From assembly GCF_026627255.1 (NCBI RefSeq), contig NZ_JAPNLM010000039.1, forward strand, positions 16,387 through 53,805: a DNA stretch of 37,419 bases, given 5' to 3'. Origin of the DNA: Streptomyces antarcticus (lineage in GTDB: Bacteria > Actinomycetota > Actinomycetes > Streptomycetales > Streptomycetaceae). The translations under genes were made by a program, and so were the position numbers. Under the pieces are notes generated by a model that was given only the letters and a program-made list of their open reading frames with translations, had not been told where the DNA came from and ran no database searches. Below are positions 22,489-30,002 of the stretch, piece by piece (within the stretch, counting starts at the first letter, position 1; each line of letters begins with the position of its first letter).

Positions 22489-22938
22489 TCAAAGAACCTT
22501 CCATCGCTGGGAGTTGCCTCCGGTACAGGGCGCCACCACGACCGCCTTGTTTCCCCCCTGTGCGAGGCACTGCCGGGTGGCTACGTTGACGATCATCGGG
22601 ATTCCGCTTCCCGAGGTGTACCGCAGGGTCCACTGCTGCGCGGTCCCACGGCACTTCGACATCGTCGTCCTGCCGTTCGTCACCCCCAGACACTTGCTCG
22701 TCGCGTCCTGCGCGAGCGCGGTGTTGGGGCCCGCATCCCGGTTGTACCACCACTTCTGGTACGGGCCGTCGTTGCAGCCGGTGACGTACGGGCCCCAGTC
22801 GGCCCGGTAGTCGAGGCACAGGTTCCCGACCTGATTCTGGAACCTGCTGTGCACGACCACCGCGTTGGCGGGCGTACTGAGCACGCCCAGGGCGAGCACG
22901 GCGGCGCCGCCCAGGGCGACCAGTGATTTCGCCAGCAT
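22489..22938 (-). CDS. Secreted ricin B-type beta-trefoil lectin-like protein
   Basis: A 149-residue protein with a Sec signal peptide (MLAKSLVALGGAAVLALGVL, cleavage likely after STPANA) and a single beta-trefoil-like domain of about 120 residues. NLCLDYRADWGPYVTGCNDG, PYQKWWYNRDAG, SKCLGVTNGRTTMSKCRGTA, QQWTLRYTSG, QCLAQGGNKAVVVAPCTGG, and SQRWKVL show the QxW-type motif three times (QKW, QQW, QRW). It is secreted on its own with no catalytic partner and may bind cell-surface or environmental glycans. ATG 22938, with an AGGGG-type site upstream. The promoter region contains TTAAGTGAGG-rich sequence. Confidence 0.88.
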   Translation of the reverse strand: MLAKSLVALGGAAVLALGVLSTPANAVVVHSRFQNQVGNLCLDYRADWGPYVTGCNDGPYQKWWYNRDAGPNTALAQDATSKCLGVTNGRTTMSKCRGTAQQWTLRYTSGSGIPMIVNVATRQCLAQGGNKAVVVAPCTGGNSQRWKVL

Positions 22939-23246
22939 GATTTTCCCCTCTTGTCCCTTAAGTGAGGTGCCATCAGAAGCTAAGTGCTGTGGGGGGACTG
23001 GTGTCAACCAGGCATCGCCCGCCGGGGAGGAAAGGCGGCGACGGCGAGTGATTCACGGCCCTGGCCGGGGTCGGCGATCCGGCCGGAGGAGTGACCGTTC
23101 GGGCACATGTGCCCGTGGGGCCGGCGGCGCGCCCCGACCTACAATTACACGCCGACCGCCACCCGTTGAGCAGCGGTCGGCGACGATTCTCGGTTCGATT
23201 CGGCTCGGTTCGGTTCGGTTCGGTCCGGCGTCGAGGGAGGCCTCTC
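22939..23246. other. Divergent intergenic region with a palindrome and a 5-bp repeat array
   Basis: No gene is seen in these 308 bp. They contain the perfect 16-bp palindrome CGGGCACATGTGCCCG (23100-23115), a possible dimeric-regulator site, and an array of CGGTT/CGATT units (about 23191-23227) ending 20 bp before the GTG of the EF-hand gene, next to its GGGAGG ribosome-binding site. Confidence 0.5.
23191..23227. repeat. CGGTT-type pentanucleotide array
   Basis: About seven imperfect 5-bp units (CGGTT, CGATT, CGGCT, CGGTT x3, CGGTC) lie immediately before the ribosome-binding site of the EF-hand gene, in its probable core promoter or leader. Confidence 0.8.
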
Positions 23247-23777
23247 GTGGCCAGCGTGTTTCAGGAGCGCAAGCTCAAGGGGATGTTCGCCGCGTTCGAC
23301 TCGGACGGTGACGGCTATCCGCGCGAGGAGGACTTCGCGGCGCTCGTCGCCCGATGGGGTCTGCTGCCGGGGGTGGGTCCGGGCACGGAACTGCGAGCGC
23401 GGATGGAGACGCTGCTGACGGGCTGGTGGGCAGCCCTCCTGGAAGCCGGGGACGCCAACGGGGACGGCGCGGTCGACATGGGTGAGCTGCTCTCCCGCGA
23501 TTGCCGCCGAGCGTGCCGGACAGCTCCGCCCCGGGCCGGAGCGAGGTCAGGAACGCCCGGAGTTCCGGATTCCGGGCGGCCTCCGGGAATCCGGCCCGGC
23601 TCCCCGGGCCGTCATTGCCCGGCCGGCGCCGCGGCCACCCGGTCCTTACTCCCGTCCACCCCGTCCGTCCCGTCCGCCGCGCCTCACTCCCCGGTCGTCC
23701 CGTCGATCGCCTCGCGCAGCAGGTCCGCGTGCCCGTTGTGCCGGGCGTACTCCTCGATCATGTGGGCCAGGATGTAG
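23247..23777 (+). pseudogene. EF-hand calcium-binding protein, truncated after two EF hands
   Basis: GTG 23247 follows GGGAGG. The protein starts VASVFQERKLKGMFAAFDSD, with EF-hand loop 1 DSDGDGYPREED (residues 18-29) and loop 2 DANGDGAVDMGE (69-80). Both are canonical 12-residue Ca2+ loops. Intact Streptomyces relatives (calerythrin-like, about 175-180 residues) have two further EF hands. Here family text stops at about residue 83 (near 23497), and the remaining roughly 90 codons are Arg/Pro/Ser-rich sequence, partly antisense to the DUF664 gene. The frame is open, but half the calcium sites are gone. A leftward fragment of another gene abuts the break. Confidence 0.7.
23497..23640 (-). pseudogene. 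Possible fragment of an S1 RNA-binding-domain protein
   Basis: Read leftward from about 23590, the frame gives FPEAARNPELRAFLTSLRPG then AELSGTL before running into antisense EF-hand sequence. LRAFLxSLRPGxxLxGxV is the lead-in to the S1 fold in a family of streptomycete S1-domain proteins, as I remember them. No start codon or S1 core is present. The call rests on about 25 residues. Confidence 0.3.
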
Positions 23778-24190
23778 TGCAGCGAGTACGTGCGGTCCTC
23801 CCAGCTCCCCACCGCGTCGAGGGATCCGGCGGCATCCACGATCGCCCGCGACCGCGCGCAGGCCTCCTCCCAGATCGCGAAGGAGGCGGCCGGGTCCGCA
23901 TCGTCGACGTGGAACTCCGTCCACTCGTTGGCCTCGTTCTTCGGGAAGTGCCCCGGCACTTCCTCTCCGGCCAGGACGTTGCGGAACCAGCTCCGCTCAA
24001 CCTCCGCGAGATGGCGCACCAGGCCGAGCAGTGTCAGTCCCGACGGCGCGACCGCCTTCCTGCGCAGCTGCTCGGCGCTCAGCCCCGCGCACTTCATCAT
24101 CAAGGTGTCACGCTGCCCCTGCAGGACGCTGGTCAACGTGGCACGCTCGTCACCCGTCAGAACGGGCGGGGTCCGCTGTTCGTCGATCAT
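23684..24190 (-). CDS. DinB-fold protein, DUF664 type (second copy)
   Basis: A 168-residue DinB-fold protein: ATLTSVLQGQRDTLMMKCAG, LTLLGLVRHLAEVERSWFRN, DDADPAASFAIWEEACARSR and ILAHMIEEYARHNGHADLLR. The three metal-ligand His positions of the superfamily (RHL, AHMIEEY, RHNGH) are present. ATG 24190 (MIDEQRTPPVL) is chosen; the longer open frame to 24439 reads through 5-bp repeats and is not coding-like. It is paralogous to the gene at 11177-11746, sharing GLVRHL.EVER and EEYARH.GHADLLRE. Function is unknown beyond the fold. Intact. Confidence 0.88.
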   Translation of the reverse strand: MIDEQRTPPVLTGDERATLTSVLQGQRDTLMMKCAGLSAEQLRRKAVAPSGLTLLGLVRHLAEVERSWFRNVLAGEEVPGHFPKNEANEWTEFHVDDADPAASFAIWEEACARSRAIVDAAGSLDAVGSWEDRTYSLHYILAHMIEEYARHNGHADLLREAIDGTTGE

Positions 24191-24240
24191 CGGTCCATCA
24201 TCACGGGTGTCGTCGCTTTCGGCGCAGCGGTTTTCCCCGC

Positions 24241-24276
24241 GACCGAACCTGACCGGACCGGACCGCACCGGACCGT
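24241..24276. repeat. GACCG/CGGAC pentanucleotide array
   Basis: GACCG-type units (GACCGAACCT, then GACCG GACCG GACCG CACCG GACCG) occupy the gap between the aldo/keto reductase stop codon and the start region of the DUF664 gene. It is the third 5-bp array of the window. Confidence 0.7.
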
Positions 24277-25305
24277 TCAGGGGAGCGGGGTGGCCCGCGC
24301 GGTGATCCAGAGTTCGTACCACTCCTCGTGCGTGAGATCGGGCTCGCGCACGGCGGCGTCGCGGCAGGCGCGGATGCGGTCCGGGCGGGCGCTGCCGATG
24401 ACGGGGGCGATGCCCGCGGGATGACGGGCCAGCCACCACAGCAGGACCGCTTCGGGGGTCGTGTCCTTCTTGCGGGCGAGGGCGGCCAGGAGGTCCGCGG
24501 TGGCGTGTTCCGCGGGAGTGCTCTGGCGGCCGGTGAAACGCCCCTGCGCCAGTGCGCCCCAGGCCTGGAGGCGGATGCCGTGGTCGCGGCAGTGTTCCAG
24601 CGTGCCGAAGGGGAAACCGTTGGCCGCGTACGCGGGGGTGTTAGCCAGGACCCCGGCCTCGACCCAGTCGCGGCTGTGCAGGCTCATCTCCAGCTGGTTT
24701 GCGACGAGCGGTACGTCGAGCCGGGCCTGGAGGGCGGTGATCTGCGGCGCGCCCATGTTGGACACCCCGAAGGCGCGGACGAGGCCCTGCCGGTGCAGGG
24801 ACATCAGCGCCGCCGCGGTCTCGTCCGGGTCGGCCAGGGGGTCGGGTCGGTGCAGCAGGAGGACGTCCATCACATCGGTGCGCAGCCGGGTCAGGCTCTC
24901 CTCCACGCGCCGGACGATGCTCGGGCCGCGCAGGTCGTAGCGGCCGGGGCCCTCCTCGCCGGCCAGGCGGATCCCGCACTTGGTCTGCAGGGTGATCCGC
25001 TCGCGCAGCCCGGGCGTCCGCGCGAGCACCTCGCCGAACACCGCCTCGGCCTTCCCGTGCCGGTAGATGTCGGCGTGGTCGAAGGTGGTGATCCCGCTGT
25101 CGAGGGCCGCCTCGACGGCGGCCTCGGCCGCGTCGATGTCCGCCGGCTCGTACGGGCCGGGTTCCCAGCTCCCGCCGAGGCCCATGCAGCCGTACAGCAC
25201 CCGGTCGCCCGTGATGTCCGCGTTCATGTTCGCGTCGCCGTTCGCGTCACTCTTCGCGTCGCCGTTCGCGCTTACGTTTTCGTTTACGTTCAGGTTCGCC
25301 GCCAC
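24277..25305 (-). CDS. Aldo/keto reductase with a repeat-encoded N-terminal extension
   Basis: A 342-residue NADPH-dependent oxidoreductase of the YdhF/tas-like aldo/keto reductase group, with a TIM-barrel fold. The catalytic residues are visible: Asp and Tyr in FDHADIYRHGKAEAVFG, Lys in LQTKCGI and His in LLLHRPDPL. VIGSARPDRIRACRDA is the cofactor pyrophosphate-binding region. The barrel proper begins at about MNADITGDRVLYGCMGLGG. The preceding 26 residues (MAANLNVNENVSANGDAKSD, ANGDAN) are an Asn/Asp/Ala-rich stretch encoded by degenerate tandem repeats and are not part of the family. Initiation at the internal ATG of MNADI (25230) would give the normal length. The physiological substrate is unknown. 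Confidence 0.88.
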   Translation of the reverse strand: MAANLNVNENVSANGDAKSDANGDANMNADITGDRVLYGCMGLGGSWEPGPYEPADIDAAEAAVEAALDSGITTFDHADIYRHGKAEAVFGEVLARTPGLRERITLQTKCGIRLAGEEGPGRYDLRGPSIVRRVEESLTRLRTDVMDVLLLHRPDPLADPDETAAALMSLHRQGLVRAFGVSNMGAPQITALQARLDVPLVANQLEMSLHSRDWVEAGVLANTPAYAANGFPFGTLEHCRDHGIRLQAWGALAQGRFTGRQSTPAEHATADLLAALARKKDTTPEAVLLWWLARHPAGIAPVIGSARPDRIRACRDAAVREPDLTHEEWYELWITARATPLP

Positions 25306-25416
25306 GCGCCCACCCTAGGGGCTGTCCCGCCGTGGGCCTCGGGCCGGTGTCCGGTGGGGCCTCCGGGCCGGTCCGCTGTGGGCCGGGGGCCGCTGGGTGG
25401 GCCGTACACTCGGCCC

Positions 25417-25569
25417 ATGGGTCACACACGTTCTTCGAGGCAGTGCCTGCGCCAGGCCGCCTTCGGGACGTGTCCGGCCGCCGGGGTTGCGACCGTCGTC
25501 GACCCGGCTCGCGCGGCCTTCGCCGCGGCGCCCGAGACCCGCCGTGTCGCCTTGCACGGCCACGGCTAG
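25417..25569 (+). CDS. Doubtful small ORF (50 aa) upstream of the MurE-type gene
   Basis: MGHTRSSRQCLRQAAFGTCP leading to VDPARAAFAAAPETRRVALH and GHG before TAG. If the TAG were read through, the frame would continue open to a TGA overlapping the GTG of the MurE-type gene. This suggests either a decayed upstream gene once coupled to it or a leader peptide. No family was recognised and no good ribosome-binding site is seen. Confidence 0.25.
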   Translation: MGHTRSSRQCLRQAAFGTCPAAGVATVVDPARAAFAAAPETRRVALHGHG

Positions 25570-25688
25570 CGCTTCGCGCCCCAGGCCCCTCCGCTCCACA
25601 TCACCACAGCAGCTTTCCGGCATGCCGCCGGCGCTGCCGCCTGGCTACGGCCGCACGCCCCGGGCCGAGCCCCCTCGAAGGGATCATT

Positions 25689-27170
25689 GTGAAGCTGAGC
25701 GATTTGCTGGCCGGGCAGGAGCACCACGTCCTCCAGGGTGATCCCGACACGACGCTGATCACCGCGGGAACCACCTTCGACGCCGACCGGGTGACCCCCG
25801 GCTCGCTGTTCATCGCCGTACCCGGACACCGGGAGGGCGGCCCCGGCTCCGTCCCGCCGGCGCTGGCCCGGGGGGCCGCCGCCGTACTGGTCGACGGAAG
25901 CGAACCCTCCCTGCCCGCCGCGGTCTGGCCGCCGGGTACCTGCGCCGTACGCGTTCCCGACACCCGGACCGCCGCCGCGGTGGTGACCTCCCGCTACTTC
26001 GGCGAGCCCGGCCGGCAGATGGACATGGTGGCGATCACCGGCACGAACGGGAAGACCTCCGTCTCGTACATGGTCGAGTCCGTCCTGCGGCTCGCCGAGG
26101 CGTCGAAGGTGGGGGTCATCGGCACCGCCGGGAGCCGGATCGGCGACGAGCCGATCCCGATGCCGCGCTCGGTGCTGACCACTCCGGAATCGCCCGACCT
26201 CCAGTACCTGCTGGGTTACATGCGTGACCGCGGGGCCTCCAGCGTGGTGCTGGAGGCCACCTCCATGGCACTGCTGACCCACCGGGTGGACCGTACGTTC
26301 ATCGACGTCGGCGTCTTCACCAACCTGACCCAGGACCACCTGGACGACCACGGCACGATGGCGGACTACCGTGATGCCAAACTGCGGCTCTTCCAGGGCC
26401 TGTGCCGGCGCGCGGTGGTCAACGCCGACGACCCGGTGGGCGCGGGCATCGTGGCGATGATGCCGGGTGCGGTGACCACGTACGCCCTGGACTCCCCGGC
26501 GGACTACCGGGCCACCGACCTCGAGGTCAGCGCCGCGGGTACCCGGTTCACCCTGCACCACGGCGGGCACGCCTACCCGGCCTCGATCCCGGTCCCCGGC
26601 CGCTTCTCGGTGGCCAACGCGCTGGCCACCGTGGCGGCCTGTCACGTACTGGGCCACGAGCTGGGCCCCCTGGTCGACGCGCTCGAACGGATGCCTCCGG
26701 TGCCGGGCCGCCTGGAGCGCTTCCGAACGCCGCTGGGCACCTCGGTGATCGTGGACTACGCCCACTCCCCCGACTCCCTGGACAAGGTCCTGACCACCAT
26801 CCGCGGCTTCGCCCGCGGCCGGGTGATCACGGTCTTCGGCTGCGGCGGGGACCGCGACACCACCAAGCGCGCCGAGATGGGCAAGATCGCCGGAACCCAC
26901 TCCGACCTGTGCGTCCTGACCTCGGACAACCCGCGCAACGAGGACCCCGAGGCCATCCTGGACCAAGTCGCCCCGGGTCTCACGGCGACCGGAACCCCGT
27001 TCCACCGCTACGCCGACCGCCGCCAGGCGATCGCCTTCGCGCTGTCCACGGCGGGTCCGGAGGACACGATCCTCATCGCCGGGAAGGGCAGCGAACCGCA
27101 CCAGATCGTCGGCGAGGAACTGCTCCCGTTCAGCGACATGGCCACGGTGCGGGAGCTGGCGCAGCCCTAG
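25689..27170 (+). CDS. murE-like: MurE-type UDP-MurNAc-tripeptide ligase paralogue
   Basis: A 493-residue Mur ligase. The N-terminal MurE domain (ITAGTTFDADRVTPGSLFIA, VPGHREGG) is followed by the ATP-binding P-loop ITGTNGKTS (GTNGKT at 118-123) and TTPESPDL. The central domain has VLEATSMALLTHRVD and FTNLTQDHLDDHGTM. The C-terminal domain has FGCGGDRDTTKRAEMG and the DNPR motif at 413-416, the signature of diaminopimelate-adding MurE enzymes. GAAGG precedes GTG 25689. It lies outside any dcw cluster (no murF, mraY or ftsW), so it is probably a second copy with a specialised role, such as an alternative peptidoglycan precursor or an amide-forming step. It converges on the Gfo/Idh gene with overlapping stop codons (CTAG). 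Confidence 0.88.
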   Translation: MKLSDLLAGQEHHVLQGDPDTTLITAGTTFDADRVTPGSLFIAVPGHREGGPGSVPPALARGAAAVLVDGSEPSLPAAVWPPGTCAVRVPDTRTAAAVVTSRYFGEPGRQMDMVAITGTNGKTSVSYMVESVLRLAEASKVGVIGTAGSRIGDEPIPMPRSVLTTPESPDLQYLLGYMRDRGASSVVLEATSMALLTHRVDRTFIDVGVFTNLTQDHLDDHGTMADYRDAKLRLFQGLCRRAVVNADDPVGAGIVAMMPGAVTTYALDSPADYRATDLEVSAAGTRFTLHHGGHAYPASIPVPGRFSVANALATVAACHVLGHELGPLVDALERMPPVPGRLERFRTPLGTSVIVDYAHSPDSLDKVLTTIRGFARGRVITVFGCGGDRDTTKRAEMGKIAGTHSDLCVLTSDNPRNEDPEAILDQVAPGLTATGTPFHRYADRRQAIAFALSTAGPEDTILIAGKGSEPHQIVGEELLPFSDMATVRELAQP

Positions 27171-28558
27171 GAATGTCGCCAAAGTCCTGAAAGCTTCGTC
27201 GGACCGGCGGGGCCCGAGTGCTCGACGGGGTCCAAGCGCTCGGCGGGGTCCAGGGTCTCGGCCGGGTCCAGGGTCTCGACGGTGCCGGCCAGCCGGGCGC
27301 GTTCGGCGGCCAGTACGGTCAGGTGGCTGGTCAGGGATTCCCGGGGGCCGGACTTGACGAGGGCGGGGTTCCCCGTGGCCACGGCGGCCACGAACGCGTC
27401 CATGAGACCCTCGTCGCCGCCTCCGTGGCCGCCGCCCGCGTCCATCGGTCCTCCGGCGCCGGGGTCCATGTGCTCCTCGGTACGGGTCAGGAAGTCGTAG
27501 AGCCGCAGGCTCCGGCCGTCGCCCCGCAGTTCGGCCCTGGTCCCGAAGACCCGGGTCTGGCGGTCCGCCTGCTCGGTGAAGGCCGTCATCGTGAAGGTGG
27601 CGGTGGCCCCTGAGGCGAACTCCATGGCGACCACCTGGTGGTCGACCACGTCGTTGTCGCAGGCGTACACGCACCGCCCGTACGGGCCGTCCCGCAGGGC
27701 GCCCGCGAGGGCCCGCGGGGTGAACTCGTCGAGCACCGCGCTCAGGGGCCACCCGTGCCGGCCGGCCGCGAGCCGTTCGCCGTACTCGCGCGGGGCGGAG
27801 TACGGGCAGCTCGCTTCGACCGCACAGTCCAGACACCGGTCCGCGGCGCCGGCCGGCTTGTGCTCGGGCCGGAAGTGGGAGAGGCTGCCGAAGCTGGAGA
27901 CCCGCACCGGCGGACGGCCGAGCACGTACTGCAGCCAGTCCAGGTCGTGGCAGGACTTCGCCATGAGCATGGAGGTGGCCTCGTCCTCGCGGCGCCAGTT
28001 CCCCCGTACGAACGAGTGGGCCTGGTGCCAGAAGCCGACCGGCTCCAGGTGCTGGACGCTGACGACGTCACCGAGGCGGCCCGAGTCGACGACGCGTTTC
28101 AGCGCCTCCGTGTAGGGCGTGTAGCGCAGGACGTGGCCGACGGCGAGGACCACTCCGGCCGCCTCCACCGCGGCGACGATCCGCCGGCACTCGTCCTCGT
28201 CCAGCGCCATCGGCTTCTCGAGCATGATGTGGTAGCCGAGGGCGGCGAACGCGAGCACCGGCTCCAGGTGTTCGCGGTCCAGGGTGCAGATCAGCACCGC
28301 GTCCGCGATCCGGCTGCGGCCGGTCAGCGTCCGCCAGTCGTCCACGGCCGCCGCGGAGGCCAGACCGTGTGCGGCCACCAGCCGGTTCCTGCGCGGCGCG
28401 CGCGGCTCCGCGACGGCCACCACCTTCGCGCGGTCGGGGTGCGCCAGCGCCCAGCGGGCGTGACCGGCTCCCCGGTCTCCGGCACCGATGACGGCGAGAG
28501 TGACCACTGAGGACATCTGACCCACTTCCCGGAGCAGCGAGGCGGTCTGCCCTCTCAT
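27167..28558 (-). CDS. Gfo/Idh/MocA-family NAD(P)-dependent oxidoreductase
   Basis: A 463-residue sugar-type dehydrogenase. The N-terminal Rossmann fold has LAVIGAGDRGAGHARWAL, and the catalytic EKP motif is in HIMLEKPMALDEDECRRIVA. The C-terminal domain has FVRGNWRREDEATSMLMAKS, CHDLDWLQYVLG and a Cys cluster DRCLDCAVEASCPYSA typical of one subgroup (possibly metal-binding). ATG 28558 follows GGGGGAGGAGC, a very strong site, and is preferred to ATG 28516 (MSSVVTLAV), where the conserved text begins. The C-terminus carries a three-fold ETLDPA-type repeat and a GGGHGGG stretch, both unusual. It is divergent from the hybrid regulator, with one direct-repeat operator 93 bp upstream. Likely role: oxidation or epimerisation of a sugar or uronate released by the lyase. 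Confidence 0.9.
   Translation of the reverse strand: MRGQTASLLREVGQMSSVVTLAVIGAGDRGAGHARWALAHPDRAKVVAVAEPRAPRRNRLVAAHGLASAAAVDDWRTLTGRSRIADAVLICTLDREHLEPVLAFAALGYHIMLEKPMALDEDECRRIVAAVEAAGVVLAVGHVLRYTPYTEALKRVVDSGRLGDVVSVQHLEPVGFWHQAHSFVRGNWRREDEATSMLMAKSCHDLDWLQYVLGRPPVRVSSFGSLSHFRPEHKPAGAADRCLDCAVEASCPYSAPREYGERLAAGRHGWPLSAVLDEFTPRALAGALRDGPYGRCVYACDNDVVDHQVVAMEFASGATATFTMTAFTEQADRQTRVFGTRAELRGDGRSLRLYDFLTRTEEHMDPGAGGPMDAGGGHGGGDEGLMDAFVAAVATGNPALVKSGPRESLTSHLTVLAAERARLAGTVETLDPAETLDPAERLDPVEHSGPAGPTKLSGLWRHS
27217..27280. repeat. About three copies of an 18-bp coding repeat
   Basis: Units related to GGGTCCAGGGTCTCGGCC encode VETLDPAETLDPAERLDPVE in the C-terminal tail of the Gfo/Idh/MocA protein. 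The tail is outside the conserved fold, so copy number is probably free to vary. Confidence 0.75.
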
Positions 28559-28642
28559 GCTCCTCCCCCGTCGGCGGATACGGGGCGGGTTCCGGAGAGG
28601 GATCCGGCGGGGGATCCGGGGAGTGCACGGCACGAACGTCTG

Positions 28643-28664
28643 GAACGATCGTTCAATACGTTCA
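28643..28664 (-). promoter_or_regulatory. Operator 1: direct-repeat element in the gfo/regulator divergent promoter
   Basis: On the minus strand 28664-28651 reads TGAACGTATTGAAC, an exact match to TGANC-GTAT-TGAWC. It partly overlaps a perfect 12-bp palindrome GAACGATCGTTC (28643-28654). The element is 93 bp from ATG 28558 of the oxidoreductase gene and 95 bp from the start of the regulator gene, so it could control both. Confidence 0.65.
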
Positions 28665-28758
28665 CCCGAGGTCCCCACAGGGACGCGTACAGTACGCCGC
28701 ACGGCGTGTCCGACCACCCGGACAGCAGCGTTACTCTCGGGTAACAGGGGGGCGAAGC

Positions 28759-29798
28759 ATGCGTGTTCATGTACAAGAGCGGCACGAGCGGGTCATCCGC
28801 ATCGTCCGTGAACACGGCATCCTGAGCATCGCCGGGGTTGCGGCCGCACTGAACGTCTCCATAGTTACCGTGCGCCGCGACGCGGCCTTCCTCGCCTCCG
28901 AGGGACGGCTCGGCCGGGTGCACGGCTCGCTGGTGTGGCCGGGCGACCATGCACTACTCCTTCTCCGAGATCGTCCAGAGTGCCCGCGCGGTGCTGGCGG
29001 CCCGCGGGGCTCGGCTCGTCCTCGCCCTGACCGGCCACCTGGCCGAGGAGGACGGGAGACAGATCGAGCGACTCGTCGCCTCCGGGGTGAACGGGCTACT
29101 CGTCACGCCGAGTTGGGTGCGCGGCGCACCCGGCCCCGGTGAGGCCGACGCGATCCTCGCGGCGCCGGTGCCCACCGTCCTGGTGGAGCGGTGGACCGCC
29201 CCCGGGAGCCCCGCCCACGGCCTCGGCCGGGTGCGTTCGGACTCCGCGCACGGGGCCGGCGAGGCAGTCCGCCACCTGGCCACCCTGGGGCACGCCCGGT
29301 TCGCGCTGGCGTTGCAGAGCAGTCCGCACACGGAGTGGCTGGAGGCCGGCTTCGAAGCGGCGCTGTCGACGCTCGGACTCCGCGCCGCGGCGTCGCCGGG
29401 CTTCGACGCGGCCGCCCTCGACTCCGAGCCGGAACGCTACGCCCGCACGCTGGAGTTCCTCCGCCGGGGCGTGCGCGAGCACGGCGTCACGGCCGCGTTC
29501 GTCCACAGTGACGCCGACGCCGTCGTACTGGTGCCGCGGCCTTCAGGCGCTGGGCATCCGGGTCCCGGAGGACCTCGCGTTGGGGGTCTACGACGACGAG
29601 GCGTCCGGACTGTCCGAGCTGGCCCTCACCGCCGTGGCGCCGCCCAAGCGCGCGGTGGGCGCGGCGGCGGCCCGGCTGCTGCTCGACCGGCTCGCGGGCG
29701 GCCCCGAGGGCGGCGGGGGCGGGTCCAGGCAGCACGTCGAGCTGCTTCCGGAGCTGCGCGTGCGCGACTCGTGCGGTGGCGCCGCGACCCCGGTCTGA
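28759..29798 (+). pseudogene. DeoR-HTH / LacI-sensor hybrid regulator with two frame breaks
   Basis: ATG 28759 begins MRVHVQERHERVIRIVREHG, ILSIAGVAAALNVSIVTVRR and DAAFLASEGRLGRVHGSLVW, a DeoR-type helix-turn-helix. At about 28945 the frame changes and a LacI/periplasmic-binding-like sensor follows: MHYSFSEIVQSARAVLAARG, GLLVTPSWVRGAPGPGEADA, VRHLATLGHARFALALQSSP. Family members have a short linker (about 20 residues, my recollection) that is missing at this point. A second shift near 29532, one extra base in a GCCGCGGCC tract, moves the rest (LQALGIRVPEDLALGVYDDE, LTAVAPPKRAVGAAAARLLL) to a third frame. As sequenced, DNA-binding and sensor halves cannot be made as one chain. It is the natural candidate to bind the four direct-repeat operators of this locus. 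Confidence 0.8.
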
Positions 29799-29803
29799 TC
29801 GCT

Positions 29804-29817
29804 TGAGCGTATTGATC
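29804..29817 (+). promoter_or_regulatory. Operator 2: direct-repeat element before the PL8 lyase gene
   Basis: TGAGCGTATTGATC on the plus strand, an exact match to TGANC-GTAT-TGAWC, 186 bp before ATG 30003. A partial copy TTGAGCGTTCA follows at 29830. Orientation matches the direction of the lyase gene. Confidence 0.6.
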
Positions 29818-30002
29818 CGTACGCGCCTCTTGAGCGTTCATCCGATCGCGTGCTAGAAACCGGTCAGCGGGGCGTCCTCCCACCCCGCACCCCGCCGTGT
29901 CGCCGCCTCACCGTCGAGCGGACGCCTCCTGCCGCGCGCGCACCCGCGCGGCCCGCGGCCTGCCGTGCGGCGAGCCGGCCCACGCCCAGCTCTGGAGGCT
30001 CC

